From NCBI GenBank assembly GCA_022575985.1, contig JAKSXM010000142.1, positions 5,706,001-5,770,000 on the forward strand: a DNA stretch of 64,000 nucleotides. The letters run 5' to 3'. The notes beneath the pieces were generated by a model, which made no database searches, was not told the DNA's origin, and was given only the letters and a program-made list of their open reading frames with translations. The position numbers and the translations under genes are program-made. Of the stretch, positions 13,531-25,510 are shown piece after piece. Positions within the stretch are counted from its first letter, which is position 1. Every line of letters begins with the position of its first letter. Source of the DNA: Anagrus nilaparvatae. Lineage: Eukaryota; Arthropoda; Insecta; Hymenoptera; Mymaridae.

Positions 13531-15376
13531 CAGGTTTATAAAAATTTTTATGTGTTATATTACCTCAAAATTTAATTTTCAAACTTTTTTGCAAAAAAAT
13601 CATCGAAAAAGTACATGTTGAAATATAATTTTTAAAATTTTGAATGGAAATTGTTAGATATAAACGCTGAAAAATCGAAAACGCTGGTTTTATTAGCTGT
13701 AAATTAAAAAAAAATATTTGTAGGCAAGATAAATTTCATATTAGCTTTATAGCCAATATAAAGTAAGACAAATGAAAGCTCGATGGCAGCACTAACCACT
13801 GTCATTACTGGTTGTATGGGCTAGTTCCCAAACCTAAATATTTTTATATTGCTCAATAAAAAAAAAAATTTTTTTTTTTTAAATCTTTAATTAAACTCTT
13901 TTAAATTTAATAACTATTGTAAAAACATAAATTATTTATTTTATTTAGTATATAACTTTAAGTAGTTCATAAGAATAATTGATATCTAATGTTTCTTTAT
14001 ACCCATAAATTTTTGGTTAAATAAAAAAGAACATCATAAAGTAACTTCTAAAATTGCATTAGTCTGGGCTTAATCTCTGATCCGGGTCGGGGTCAAATAA
14101 TTTTAAGTTACTAAATCGAAATTATTCTAGGCCCCATGTTTAAATATATGGGAAGATTCCTATGGACGAAAAAATTATTTCTCTTCCAAAAAATTATTTC
14201 ATTTTATGGCATGATAAACAGCGGAAGGGCAAAATAATCGCATTGAAAGGGGAAGAAATTTTGCTCCATGCAAATCATCTCTATTAATGTAAAATTTTTC
14301 TGCGTAACAGTGCAAATCGGAACGAATTCTTTCTGAAGATTTGAATATGACTATAAATACCTAGATTTGAGGACTTCTGCATTTTTCTAAAATTTTATCT
14401 TTTGTTGAAACTCTATTTTAATCTCAAGACCCGAAAAGTTCAAAAATAATATTATTTTACACATGATATTTAGCCAAAATTATTGAATCTAATAATGCAG
14501 TTATTCTTCGTTGTTTTTCAACGCTGCATTTTTAATCAGATAAAAAATATAACATGATTTCATTTAATTAGAAAAATAAATTTAGGAACATTCCGACTAC
14601 TACTTTGGAAAAAAGTGAATTTTGCACTTTTTTATTTGTAAAAATATTCTTTTAGTAACCTGAAAAGGATTTTCAAAGACTTTTCTTTATATGAAACTTA
14701 TGCTTGAAATCTAAGGTATTACTTTTCTTTGATGATTTCATGTGAAATAAAAACAAATTTCCTACATCTAAGCAAAATTAATTTTTAATTTTTATGCATA
14801 TTCAAAAAGTATAAGTTTTATTATAAATAAATCCATTGCATGTACTTTGTAAATATACAAAAAAGATATTATTGTATTTTCTCGATGGGATTATGATAAT
14901 TCAATGCAATATTGATAGCTTCGAAAAAACCAATATTAAAAAAAGCGAAAATTTTAGCATCAGTCTTGTGAAATTCCGCATATTTACATATTTTTTTTTA
15001 TGAATATAAGAAGATCACGTCAAGTTTGATCTCGACTTAAATTTTATTTTTTTGTTAACTTTATTTGCATAAATATGTATAGGATCTTCAGGATCTTCAC
15101 ATGTTACATTTGTATAAATATAAGTGTAAAGAAACCTCATTTTCAGCATTTTCTTATTTTTTTTTTTCACTTCTCTCTATTTCAATCTAATGCCAACTGT
15201 AGAAAATCTTCTTACTTATGACGTTTTAAAAGCTTTTTTTTTAAATTTTTCGCAAACTAAACATGAAAATCAAATTACTTTTTATTTGAATGTGTACCCT
15301 AGTCAGTTTATAAGTAAATACTTATTATAAAAAAATACTTTTATTTAAACCTTAAAAATAAATTTTACAAAATTTT
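13531..15376. other. Gene-free AT-rich stretch
   Basis: I see no coding exon, RNA gene or clear repeat boundary in these 1.8 kb. A slightly less AT-rich patch lies near 14070-14290. Confidence 0.4.
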
Positions 15377-16148
15377 GGTTCCTCAATGAGGAACCTTTGT
15401 GAAGGGTCAAATTTTGATTTTTGATTTTTTGGCATTTAAGCACGTTTTGGGACCTCAGGAAGCTAAAAAACCGGTTTAAAAAAAAAGTATGCATGTGTTT
15501 GTGTGTGTGTGTGTGTGTGTGTATGTAACCGGTGAAATTTCACAACCATTATGGAATTAAGACTTAATTTTTTTTTCAAAAATTTTTTCATCAAAAAATC
15601 TCAAACTAATTTTTTTTTTTAATTTGGATGTAATACCTCATTTATTTCCATGAAAGTACTTATATTTGAAAGTACGATTTTTACTCGATATCTCGAATCT
15701 GATAATTAATTTTTTGAAAATTTTTTTCACAAAATTTTCGCCACAAAAAAATGCAAAAAACATCAAATTTTTTTCCTCTTTGGACGTAGTACCTAATTTA
15801 TTTTTATGAGAGTACTAGTTTTAGAAATTTCGTTTATAGTAATTTTTTTGGTGGATCTGATACGGAATTTTTAAAAAATTTTTTTCTCAAAATTAAAAAA
15901 AACTGCAATATTTTTTTTTGTTGGTATAATACTTCATTTAATTCCACGAAAGTACTTATATTTGAAAATATAGTTTTTACTCGATATCTTGAATCTGATA
16001 ATTAATTTTTTGAAAATTTGTTCCAAAATTTTTGATGAATAAAAAAGTTTTTTTAAAGTTAATAGAAATGTATGACTGTATGATTGCATGCTTGTTATCG
16101 ATGATATCTGTGGCATATTGAAGTATTAAGCTAATTGTTTGAGGAACC
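15377..16148. repeat. Interspersed element, family A copy 1, with GT microsatellite and internal tandem repeats
   Basis: The element opens with the palindrome GGTTCCTCAATGAGGAACC and closes with TGAGGAACC, followed by a short TGCCA..TGGCA hairpin. It carries a (GT)n run at about 15497-15522. Roughly three diverged ~165-bp units lie between about 15600 and 16030, each with 'tcgatatct.gaatctgat' or a related motif and a 'gaaagtactta' motif. A second copy with the same start, an 'aagcacgtttt' block, a GT run and the same TGAGGAACC end lies at 55428-56266. True termini and class are uncertain; the end hairpin could suit a Helitron-like element. Confidence 0.5.
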
Positions 16149-16354
16149 TTAGTGCCAGCTGGTTGGCAGGGTATTTTAAAAACCGATGGATTGGGAACCT
16201 TCAGTTTCCAAAAAAGCTGGATCAACTCTTACCTGTTTTTATAAGTACTCGAAATTTTTTTAGCGTGTAAAATAAAACTTTAGCCCGCAATTAGTTTCTG
16301 TGCACCCCATAGATCTATGGTGCACCCATTCCAGAAGTTCTTACATATCAGCTA

Positions 16355-16587
16355 CACTGTTAAAAATGTTACGAAAAATTAGTAATTTTTGTTATACATG
16401 AACAAAATTTTCGCAAATGTATGAAAAATTCTCCATTTTTTTTTAAATTCATGATGTAAATTTAATTACGTAATATTAATTTTATAAAGTACAAATTTAG
16501 TAAATTTATGGTTTTTATTGAAATTTAGCTAATTATTCCAAAAACTAATTATTTCGCAAATTAAGTATGTATTTACTTTTAACAGTG
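16355..16587. mobile_element. TA-flanked MITE (Tc1/mariner-like)
   Basis: A 233-bp non-coding element has termini CACTGTTAAAA and TTTTAACAGTG, flanked on both sides by TA (16353-16354 and 16588-16589), the target site of Tc1/mariner elements. Its interior shares motifs such as 'aaatttagtaaattta' with the elements at 39282-39671 and 47891-48314, so they are probably related. Confidence 0.65.
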
Positions 16588-18310
16588 TATAGTTGAATTA
16601 GCTTAACAAAGTCCTCTTTTGTTCTATTTTCTTTTGAAGCTTTTTTGGTATTACTATTTTTCGTAGGGTATTTTTATCATATTTTGAAAAAATTGCTTAA
16701 ATTATCCTTATTCCTCGCCTTTAATCCTTATAAACATATAATGTTCCATCTAGATTTTTTCAGAATTCTGTACATTATGAAACCTAAACTAAAATTTTCC
16801 ATACCCCCGACAATTGAAAATTATTTTTTAGCTGTATGTAGAGCGCAGAAAAATTTAAATCGAAGAATTAGCTGAGATTTTTACAGAAAATTTAAAATTT
16901 TAAATCGTAAAACAGCTTCCATTTCGAAACCATTGAACCTAGAATCTTAAAAACTAACATGGTATCAAATTTTTACATACTGGACCCAGACCAATCAGTT
17001 TTTTTTAAAGATTACAGACTTTTACCTACGGCTAAGGTCAGTTTCACTATGAATATCTCATGTATTTTTCAAAAAAAATTTTTAATTTTAATCTGTAAGT
17101 CAAAACAGTGCAAAAATAATAGCCTAGAAAAAAATAATTCTCAGACAATTTGGAGCTTCTTCTCTATTAATACTAATTTTAAATATTCGACTAAAATTTA
17201 ATTTATTCAATAAATAGTTATATTTTGCTGTCGAAAGAGAGAAATCACTTGAATGAATAATTTGGAGCTTTATTTAAAATTGAATAATAAAATTAATGAT
17301 AGTATAATACTTTGATATTGATTCCTTAAGATAAATAGACATATAATTTAAATCTTATAGTCGAAGGATCGTATTATATATGTATTTTTCTTTCTTAACT
17401 TCTTCATTCTCTTGATTTTAATGATTTTAGGTACAAAAGCACTCGAAATTCAGTGTAGAAACTCAGAAACAAGTGCATTTAACGCAAGCTCAGGTAATTT
17501 TAAGAGATAGAAAACATTGAAAGGAGAAAGAGAAGTAAGTTAGGAAAATTTAAACTAACATGCATAAAAGGATAGAAGCTAAAAGATGAGAGGTTCCGAC
17601 GTGAGGAAACCACACAGGACTTTGTAAGAAAACGTATTAGTCCTTTTATGTGTGTGTACACACAACTTGTATCCAGGGATCTAAGAAAATTTGAATTAGA
17701 TACTATTCATGTGTGTGTGTGTGAGCTTGAAAGAGGTAAAATGAAGCCTTGTGGGATTACTAATGACTATATGCTTTAGTTTCCAAGTTTTGAAATTTTC
17801 AGACTATTAGTTAAACAGCGCCTTAGTAGATAATAAATTTACCCTGAATTTATTATTTTTATTTTAAATAATAGGTACGCAGTTAGGTTAAAAAAATATT
17901 TATAAACGAGTTTAGAGAAATAAATAATTTAGTATATTTTCATATAAAAAGGAGATCAAAAGGAAAAAGAGAATCGCAGAAAACCAAAGAGAGAAATAAA
18001 ACGTAACAAGCCTTGTTCTTCTTATTATATAAATACAAAGCTCAAAGAAACTACAACCCTAAGGAATTTCATAAAATTCATGTTTCACAGCCACATTTAA
18101 GAGCCATATATATTTTATATATACATTTTATAAATGTACTGTTACTATTCAACCCCTTTCATTAAGCAACGTCAACCTTAAAACTACGCATCTTATCAGT
18201 AACTTCTCTCTCTTGAATTTTCTCCATTATCTCACGTATACTTTTCTCTGTTTATGTAAGATTTTATAAGTCTATTTTGTCAAATAAACTAAAATTCCTT
18301 CTAAAATAAT
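16588..18310. other. Gene-free stretch
   Basis: I see no gene here. Open frames at 16645-16875 and 16959-17201 lack domains and splice partners. 17640-17730 contains short TG-rich microsatellite sequence. Confidence 0.35.
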
Positions 18311-19536
18311 TGTTTTTATTTCCTTTTCACCGTTAAATATCGTTTTCTCAGCATATTTCAATCAGAAGAATTCGCTTTACGTATTTATGGAGCCAAAAAA
18401 TTTATGATCGTACATTTGTTAAAAGTAACTTCAGCTCCCTGAGGATTCATTAGGAGTTTAAATAATTTTCATACAGTTTTTGTAAAATTTTTTTAAAAAT
18501 ACCAGAGGAGGAAAATTTTAATATCACATTAAACCAATATCAAATCATTGAATAATTAATTTTCTGCAATGGGACAATTCCACGAAGCATGGAATTTTTT
18601 ATATATTTTCTATTCATACGCCCAATCTGTTTCATACATGACTAGCTTAGTTAATTAATTTTTTATATAAGAATATTAAAATTAAAGACATAAGTTAACC
18701 GATAATATTGATTAACATTATAACCTTGGGTGACTAACTTACGTTAAATTTAAATAATATACTTATGTAATAAAATAAATTTAAAATTTTAATATTACTT
18801 TTGCCCTGTTTTAAATAAAACTAAGAATAACAATTTAAATTACCCATTTCTATCTATTAAAAAAAAATAATTACGATGTAGTCTTTAATTTTCTAGTGCT
18901 CCATATAAAAATATTCATTCCAATTTCACGTTTCTATACCCATTAAAAAATTATGTTCTTGGTTCAAGTTCCCTTATTCATTTAACTCCTGCTTAAGGTT
19001 TAGGATAATACTTAAATATACTAATTTTATCATGAAAAGTTTAATCTGAGAAATTGGTTGTTCATATTAAGAAAAAAATTTTCAATTTTCACCAAATATA
19101 TATGGGTTAAAAATTTATCAAAACATCTTTTTTTTATGCCAAATTTTAAGCGAACCTCTTATTCCAAATTCTTATAAAAAAATATTCATAGGCGCGTTTT
19201 TCGTGGAATTGGTGAAGCCAAAACGATTTCGTAGAACGGGAAGGTATGGGGGGGGGGTAGGGTCCTTATATTAAACTCTTAGGAATTGAAAATTGCCAAT
19301 AATTAATTATAAATTGTTGATAATATTTTTTTCCTGACCCTTCTCCAGACAATTGCATGAATCTAATATAAACTTTTCTCGTGATAAAACGCGTTTTATT
19401 CATAAAAAATTTTATTCTTATCGCGTAAAACGCTATAGTTTTGGTTGCAAAATAAATAGTACATAAAGATAATAATTGAAATAATATAATAACATTTATT
19501 ATTAATAATAATTATCATTTAATTTCGAGACACAGT

Positions 19537-19541
19537 TCATT
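19537..19541 (+). promoter_or_regulatory. Putative initiator of ADGF copy 1
   Basis: A TCATT stands 35 nt before the start codon, where copy 2 has a consensus arthropod initiator TCAGT in the same conserved 'cagttca' context. I see no TATA box. The site is inferred from position and conservation only. Confidence 0.3.
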
Positions 19542-19575
19542 CAACACCTGGTATATCTTGAATATTAAAAAAAAA

Positions 19576-21230
19576 ATGTCGATTAAATTTGCGATTATTT
19601 TGATAACAATAACGGTTTCTTTTGTTCATTGTAATGTCATTAGTCCCAAAAATTATTTTGAATTACGAGAAAAAATAACAAACCACGAAGCAGATTTAAA
19701 ATTTGGAAGTGAATTGGAATTAGATGAAAATGAAAGAGTGGTTAATGAAAATTTAATGAATCAAAAACGACAAGAATTTGAGAAGGGTATGAAACTTGTG
19801 TTTTTAATTTTATTGGTAAGAATTTTATAAGACTTTTTTTAATATTTCAGGTTTTGTTGACCCTAGTACATTTTTGCCAGCTCAAAATTTTTTAACAGTT
19901 AAAAAAAAAATTGAGGAATCACAAGTTTTTAAAATAATTAAAAAAATGCCCAAAGGCGCAGTCTTGCATAGTCATGGTACAGCAATTGTCGACTACAATT
20001 ATGTTTTGTACAACATAACGTATCGCGATAATTTATATTTTTGCGACGATCAAAATGGCAACATTAAGTTAAAATTTTTTGATAAGCCAACCGCGGACTG
20101 CAACTGGGTCTTGTTAAAAAATTTAAGACAGCAAAATAATACCATCGATGAAATCATTAAAAATAAAATAACTTTAATTACTGACAATCCAAAGGAGAAA
20201 TATAAAACGATCGATGATTGCTGGAAAAAGTTCAATGATATATTTTCATTTATCATGCCGGTCTTAACGTACAAACCAGTCTTCGAGGATCATTTTTATG
20301 AAGGCTTGAAAGAACTTTATGAGGACAACATCATTTATTTAGAATTACGCACAGGCTTACCAGAATTATACGATCTCGATGGTACAGTTTACAACTCAGT
20401 TCAAGTTGCTGAAATTTATAAAAAGGTGACAGATAAATTTTTATCGGATCATCAGGATTTTATCGGCGTTAAATTAATATTTACACCATACAGAAATATT
20501 AACGATCAAGAATTTGAAAAGTTATATATAACTGCTAAGGAATTAAGACAGAAATTTCCTAATTTTATAGCTGGTTTTGATATCGTCGGGCAAGAAGATA
20601 AAGGAAAACCACTAATCAATTTTGTACACAAATTATTCGACCATATAAATTCTACTGACGTTAATTTATTTTTCCATGCTGGTGAAACTAACTGGAATGG
20701 TTTATCAACGGATGAAAATCTCATTGATGCAGTACTTCTCAACTCCAAAAGGATCGGACACGGGTAATTATAATTGGAAAAATTTATTTTCATTTGTTTG
20801 ACCATGATTTTAATTATGTAATATTTTGCTTCCAAGGTATGCCATTACAAAACATCCAAAAATTATGGAATTAGTCAAGGAACGGGAAATAGCGATAGAA
20901 ATATGTCCAGTATCGAATCAAGTATTAGGATTGGTAGAAGACTTACGTAATCATCCAGCAAGTGTACTGTTTGCGCAAAATTTTCCAATCGTTGTGTCGA
21001 ATGACGATCCAGGATTATGGGGTTCCAGAGGATTAAGTCACGACTTTTACGAAGCATTTATGGGCATCATGTCTTATGACTCTGATTTAAGAGCATTGAA
21101 AAAATTAGCATTGAATTCTATTAAATATAGCAGTATGGATCAAATTGAAAAAAGTTTAGCTTTAAGTTTATGGCAAAAAAAATGGTTAAAATTTTTAAGA
21201 GAGTTTAATCATCAGAATGTTTATTTGTAA
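19576..21230 (+). CDS. ADGF / ADA2-type secreted adenosine deaminase, copy 1
   Basis: Three exons (19576-19786, 19851-20763, 20837-21230) encode 505 residues. The ATG at 19576 opens a signal peptide (MSIKFAIILITITVSFVHC). The family converts extracellular adenosine to inosine; insect ADGFs act as growth factors by lowering adenosine and occur in saliva, venom and haemolymph. Visible active-site residues are the zinc-binding HxH (His110, His112), HAGE (His346, catalytic Glu349), IGHG (His374) and NDDP (Asp431, Asp432). The residue after HxH is Gly113, where ADA2 proteins and copy 2 have Asp, and His443 replaces the Tyr of copy 2 in GLS-DFYEAFMG. Cys135 and Cys154 may form the disulfide of the family's receptor-binding insertion. 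N-glycosylation sequons include NIT, NNT and NST. Both introns are short (64 and 73 bp). About 32 residues differ from copy 2. The Gly113 change could reduce or alter activity. Confidence 0.93.
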
Positions 21231-21494
21231 ACTTTAGTTTGATATTAAAATGTAAATATTAGGTATGGTGCAATGAATATTTATTATTGGCATTGGCTTT
21301 TCTATATAAAAAATAAAATTATTATGAAAAATTATTCAAACAAGAATTTTTTTAAGCTGCTTTTATTAATAATTTTAAAAGTAAATAATAAGAAGCGTAT
21401 CTTAAGCTCAAATAGAAGTTCTTATGTTTACATACATACAACAATATTTAGTATCTTCATAGAACATATATATATTGAGGGATTATATCACAGG

Positions 21495-22414
21495 TACTGC
21501 AGTCAAAATACGTATTTAGTTGTATTAGTAAGGGCGATTACCAGATTAGGTTTCTCGGGTCGCTAAACACGAAAATTGGGGTCATTTGGCAAAGAAATTG
21601 GAGCTTCGCCCTTAGAATTGCAAAAACTACCCCCAAAAAGGTTTTTTTTTACATATTCGCACTGTGACTGCTTATATTTGCACCATATTGGTTTTTTGGG
21701 TCGGTAATTAAGAATTACTATTATTTTTTCATGAAAAATTAAAATTTCACCCCTAAACTGTCTATAACTACCCCTGAAAAAGTGGTGTTTTAGATATTTT
21801 CGCACTTTGAGCATCCAGAGTACGTCCATATTCGTTTTTTGGGTCACTAATCAAGAATTTCGATTTTTTTTTATAAATTATTAATAGGTCACCCTTAAAG
21901 TAGATAAAACTACCCCTAAAAGGGGTGTTTTTGCTATTTACGCACTTTAATCGTCCAGGATACGTCCATATAGGTTTTTTGGGTCACTAATCAAGAATTA
22001 CGACTTTTTTTTTTATAAATAATTCATATTTCACCCTTAAATTAGCTAAAACTACCCCAGAAAAAGTGGTGTTTTAGATATTTTCGCACTTTGAGCGTCC
22101 AGAGTACGTCCATATAGGTTTTTTGGGTCACTAATCAAGAATTTCGACCTCTTTTTTATAAATAAATAATATTTCACTCTTAAACTAGCTAAAACTACTC
22201 CTAAAAGGGGTGTTTTTGCCCTTCTCGCACTTTCGGGTTTATGGGTACACCCGTTTAGGGAGTAGTTTTTCTAAATTTAAGGGTAAAGTCCCAATTTCTC
22301 TGCAAAACGACCCAGTTCTTCGTGTTTAACGACCCAAAAAACCTATAGTAGACCAAATCTGGTATTCGCCAGTAATAATACACCCCCCCCCCCCCCCGTA
22401 TTTTGACTGGAGTA
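21495..22414. mobile_element. 920-bp TIR element with internal ~142-bp tandem repeats, inserted beside ADGF copy 1
   Basis: The ends are TACTGCAGTCAAAATACG and, in reverse complement, TACTCCAGTCAAAATACG. The similarity continues for about 120 bp on each side (TACCAGATT, GGGTCGnTAAACACGAA, AAAGAAATTGG or equivalent). The direct repeat AGG flanks both ends (21492-21494, 22415-22417). The interior, about 21600-22255, holds at least four ~142-bp units marked by 'tttttgggtc.' at 21698, 21841, 21981 and 22125. A 17-nt C run lies near the right end. No transposase is encoded. The duplicated ADGF region at about 38410 lacks the element, giving a natural empty site (CACAGGATGATCC). Confidence 0.75.
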
Positions 22415-22770
22415 AGGATTGTCTGGTTAGTTATGGATCAAAGGGAAGGGGTGGGATGATATTGGATTTCAAATAATTTAGATTTGATTCAATTGAAAAT
22501 GTTCCATGCATGTAAGTAATAATACTTTGTAATTTTGTTAACGAATCTTAAGAAATGATAAAGTAATCGTGAAAGCTATTTAAAACATGCAAATATTTTT
22601 ATGTGCCGAATACGAAAGGTTTTATTATTTGAATTATATAATGGAAAACTGACTATATGTAGAAACTGACGTAGCTCACGAAAGGTTGTCTCAAGAGAAA
22701 CGAAAAGTCTGCTTTGTCTATCCTCGTACGTAAATATAGAAAATAGATTGCGTGTATATGTGCAGTGGAG

Positions 22771-24409
22771 AAATAAGAGAGGTAGAATATGCTATCGCCA
22801 AGGGGTTTCTCCACATAGAGAGAAAGTTACTTTAGTAGACACGAGGATATGTAAAGTGTGCTTGAAAATATTTACGTATATATCGCAGCCAGCCATCTTG
22901 CCACAAAGCTCGTTTCGACCAATCAGGGAGGACCTTGTGGTCACTGGTTTAACCCTCTTCTACATATATTCGTGAATTTATAGTACATGCGTGGTCGAAG
23001 TACTCCTCCCTTTAAGCTCCTTTTCTCTCCTTATGTACATGCAACATAAATATAAAGCTTAACTTATATGTGGTTGCGGGAGAGAAAGTTTATAACAGCG
23101 CAGTTTCTAATTCTAATCAATTCATCTACAGGAATTACTTTAAGGCTCTTCTCTTTCTCCCTTGATAGAACGTAGACGGGAACTTTTGTATGCGTACACC
23201 AAGAAATAATTAGCGATAAACTAATCGAGTGAACTCTTAGCTTTCTATATGAGGGATTGCAAGAGGAAGTTATAATTATTATCAGTTCATAATAATGTTA
23301 AAGGAAATTCTTGTTGAAAGCTTACTTAATTTCAGTACCTTCAAAATTTTTAATTGCTTTTATTAATTTTAAAAAAGTATTAGGAATTTTCAAAAAATTA
23401 AGCATAAAATAATAATTAGATTTGTTTGGTTTTCTAAAAAATAATGTTGGCCCTTGAAAAATACCATTGAATAAAATACTATTGGATATTCGTTACCCAA
23501 GCTTTTTAACTTTTATTTTTTGATTCTTGAAAAACTTTTTTCTATGCTTCATTCTAAGACCCATACATGTGAAAAACTTTTACTAAAAAAATAAAAAGTT
23601 TTTCAAAAAAGACCATAAAGAAGCTTTGAAAATATTTTCGTACATCCAAATTTGTACAACATCAATGAATAAATTACAAAAAGCTGAAAGCGTAAAATTC
23701 TAGTAATTAAGACATTAAAAAATTAGGCGGTTAATTAAGTATGCATAAACTTCTTAAAAATATATTATATCTAAGCGAAATTGATTTATAAATTAAGAAA
23801 AAGGGGGCTAGATAAAGTATGTATATTCTTGTAGAACGAGTCAAACAGCCTTATAACTAGATCTCTAAATTACTTCCTGAAAACGCCACGCCAACAAGAG
23901 AATCGAGTTTTTAACTTTTTGACTTTGTCACCTGTCTTGACTTCCAAGTCCGAGACTACTTCATTATTCGAGCTTGCCGCTTGGGTAATCACCCCCAAAA
24001 AACTTTTTAACACTTTGTGAATCATAATTTACTTATGATTTTGCATAATATACTTGTAACGTGACCAACCTTTTAATCATTTATTGCTTCCTCTTTTTTC
24101 ATTCATGATCTATTCAAAATAATTTATGCTTGAATTTTTTAATACAAATTATTAAAATTTAATATGGTTAACAATTAAACGCGATTGAAAATTTAAAGAA
24201 AAAAGAGGGATTTTAAGACAAAACTTCAAACTTTTTCATTATTAGCTGATACGTTAAAATCTTATTTTAACAAATAATTATTAATTTTAACAAATTATGG
24301 GATAATATGCTAATTTCAATCATGATTATTTTTTAACCCAATCTGTTCTGAAACAATATTTTTTTTTATAAACAAGGAGCTTTTTTTCAAATTAACTTTT
24401 TTTCTTAAA
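22771..24409. other. Gene-free stretch after ADGF copy 1
   Basis: 22650-23180 is clearly less AT-rich and contains a CCAATC motif and short pyrimidine runs, so it may be a regulatory island. The rest is AT-rich. The open frame at 22748-22975 has no recognisable domain. Confidence 0.35.
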
Positions 24410-25510
24410 CTTTTCTTAAACTTTTCATTAAACTTTTTTTCAAATTTTTCGCTTTTAGGTACCGAAAAAGGTTTGAAACAGTAAAAAACTTAAATCAATA
24501 GGGTTTCCTGGGTCAGAGAGCCCAAAATACGTCATATGAATGGATTTAAGTGAATTTGAAAATTTTTGGATTTTACAAATTTTGGGTTTATTCTCATAAA
24601 AACATTTGAATTAGTTAAAAGCCATTATAAACCATGTTTTCTAACCAAAAACGTGCTGAAATGTCAAAAAAAACTTTTTTTCAAATTTTTCGCTTTTAGG
24701 TACCGAAAAAGGTTTGAAACAGTGAAAAACTTAAATCAATAGGGTTCCCCGGGTCCGAGAACCCAAAATACGTCATATAAATGGATTTAAGAGAATTTGA
24801 AAATTTTTGGATTTTACAAATTTTGGGTTTATTCGCATAAAACCATTTGAATTAATTAAAAACCATTATGAACCATGTTTTCTAACCAAAAAATTGCTGA
24901 TTAAATGGGGGAAGCGGTTTTTTTTAACAATTTTTATTTTTGCAAAAATCTAAGTATATATGGAAAAATGTCAAAAAAACTTTTTTTCAAATTTTTCGCT
25001 TTTAGGTACCGAAAAAGGTTTGAAACAGTGAAAAACTTAAATCAATAGGGTTTCCCGGGTCAGATAACCCAAAAAACCTCATATAAATGGATTTAAGTGA
25101 ATATGAAAATTTTTGGATTTTACAAATTTTGGGTTTATTCGCATAAAACCATTTGAATTAGCTAAAACTCATTAGGAACCAAGTTTTCTAACGAAAAAAG
25201 TGCTGATGAAACGGAGGAAGTGGATTTTTTTGACAATTTTTATTTTCGCAAAAATCCAAAGGGGTATGTATGGAAAAATGTCAAAAAAATTTTTTTTCAA
25301 ATTTTTCGCTGTTTGGTACCGAAAAAGGTTCAAAACAGTGAAAAACTTAAATCAATGGGGTTTCCCGGGTCAGAGAGCCCATAAGACCTCATATAAATGG
25401 ATTTAAGTGAATTTGAAAATTTTTAGATTTTACAAATTTTGGGTTTATTCGCATAAAACCATTTGAATTAGCGAAAACTCATTAGGAACCAAGTTTTCTA
25501 ACCAAAAAGT
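24410..25510. repeat. Tandem array of ~308-bp repeat, array 1
   Basis: About four units are marked by GGTACCGAAAAAGGTT at 24458, 24699, 25005 and 25315, giving spacings of 241, 306 and 310 bp. Each unit carries 'cagtgaaaaacttaaatcaa', a 'gggttycccgggtc' block, 'ataaatggatttaag' and 'gcataaaaccatttgaatta'. The same monomer recurs at 33287-34207. The open frame at 25200-25406 lies inside a unit and is not a gene. Confidence 0.85.

Larger units (their letters stand above)
18311..22770 (+). repeat. Segmental duplication, copy 1 (contains ADGF copy 1)
   Basis: Sequence from about 18311 to 22770 aligns collinearly by eye with about 34458-38742. Both start near 'ttttca.cgttaa.tatcg' and 'cagcatatttcaatcagaag' and end in 'ctatcctcgta.' plus 'aaatatagaaaatagattgc'. 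Copy 1 uniquely holds the TIR element at 21495-22414. Between about 18960 and 19270 the copies do not align, and copy 2 has about 1.1 kb of different sequence there. Intergenic parts carry many substitutions and indels, unlike most of the coding exons. Confidence 0.85.

Noticed and set aside
19787..19850. Alternative intron 1 donor GTAAGAAT at 19816 in ADGF copy 1 (same in copy 2)
   Set aside because: It looks like a stronger donor but would put exon 2 out of frame. The GGTATG donor at 19787 gives a continuous conserved reading (EKGFVDPSTF).
20050..20274. Minus-strand open frames opposite both ADGF genes (20050-20274, 20506-20835, 36923-37147)
   Set aside because: They overlap conserved ADGF exons and recur in both copies only because the exons do.
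24410..25510. CRISPR-like array
   Set aside because: The unit is ~308 bp and tandem without unique spacers, and the DNA is eukaryotic. It is a satellite-like repeat.
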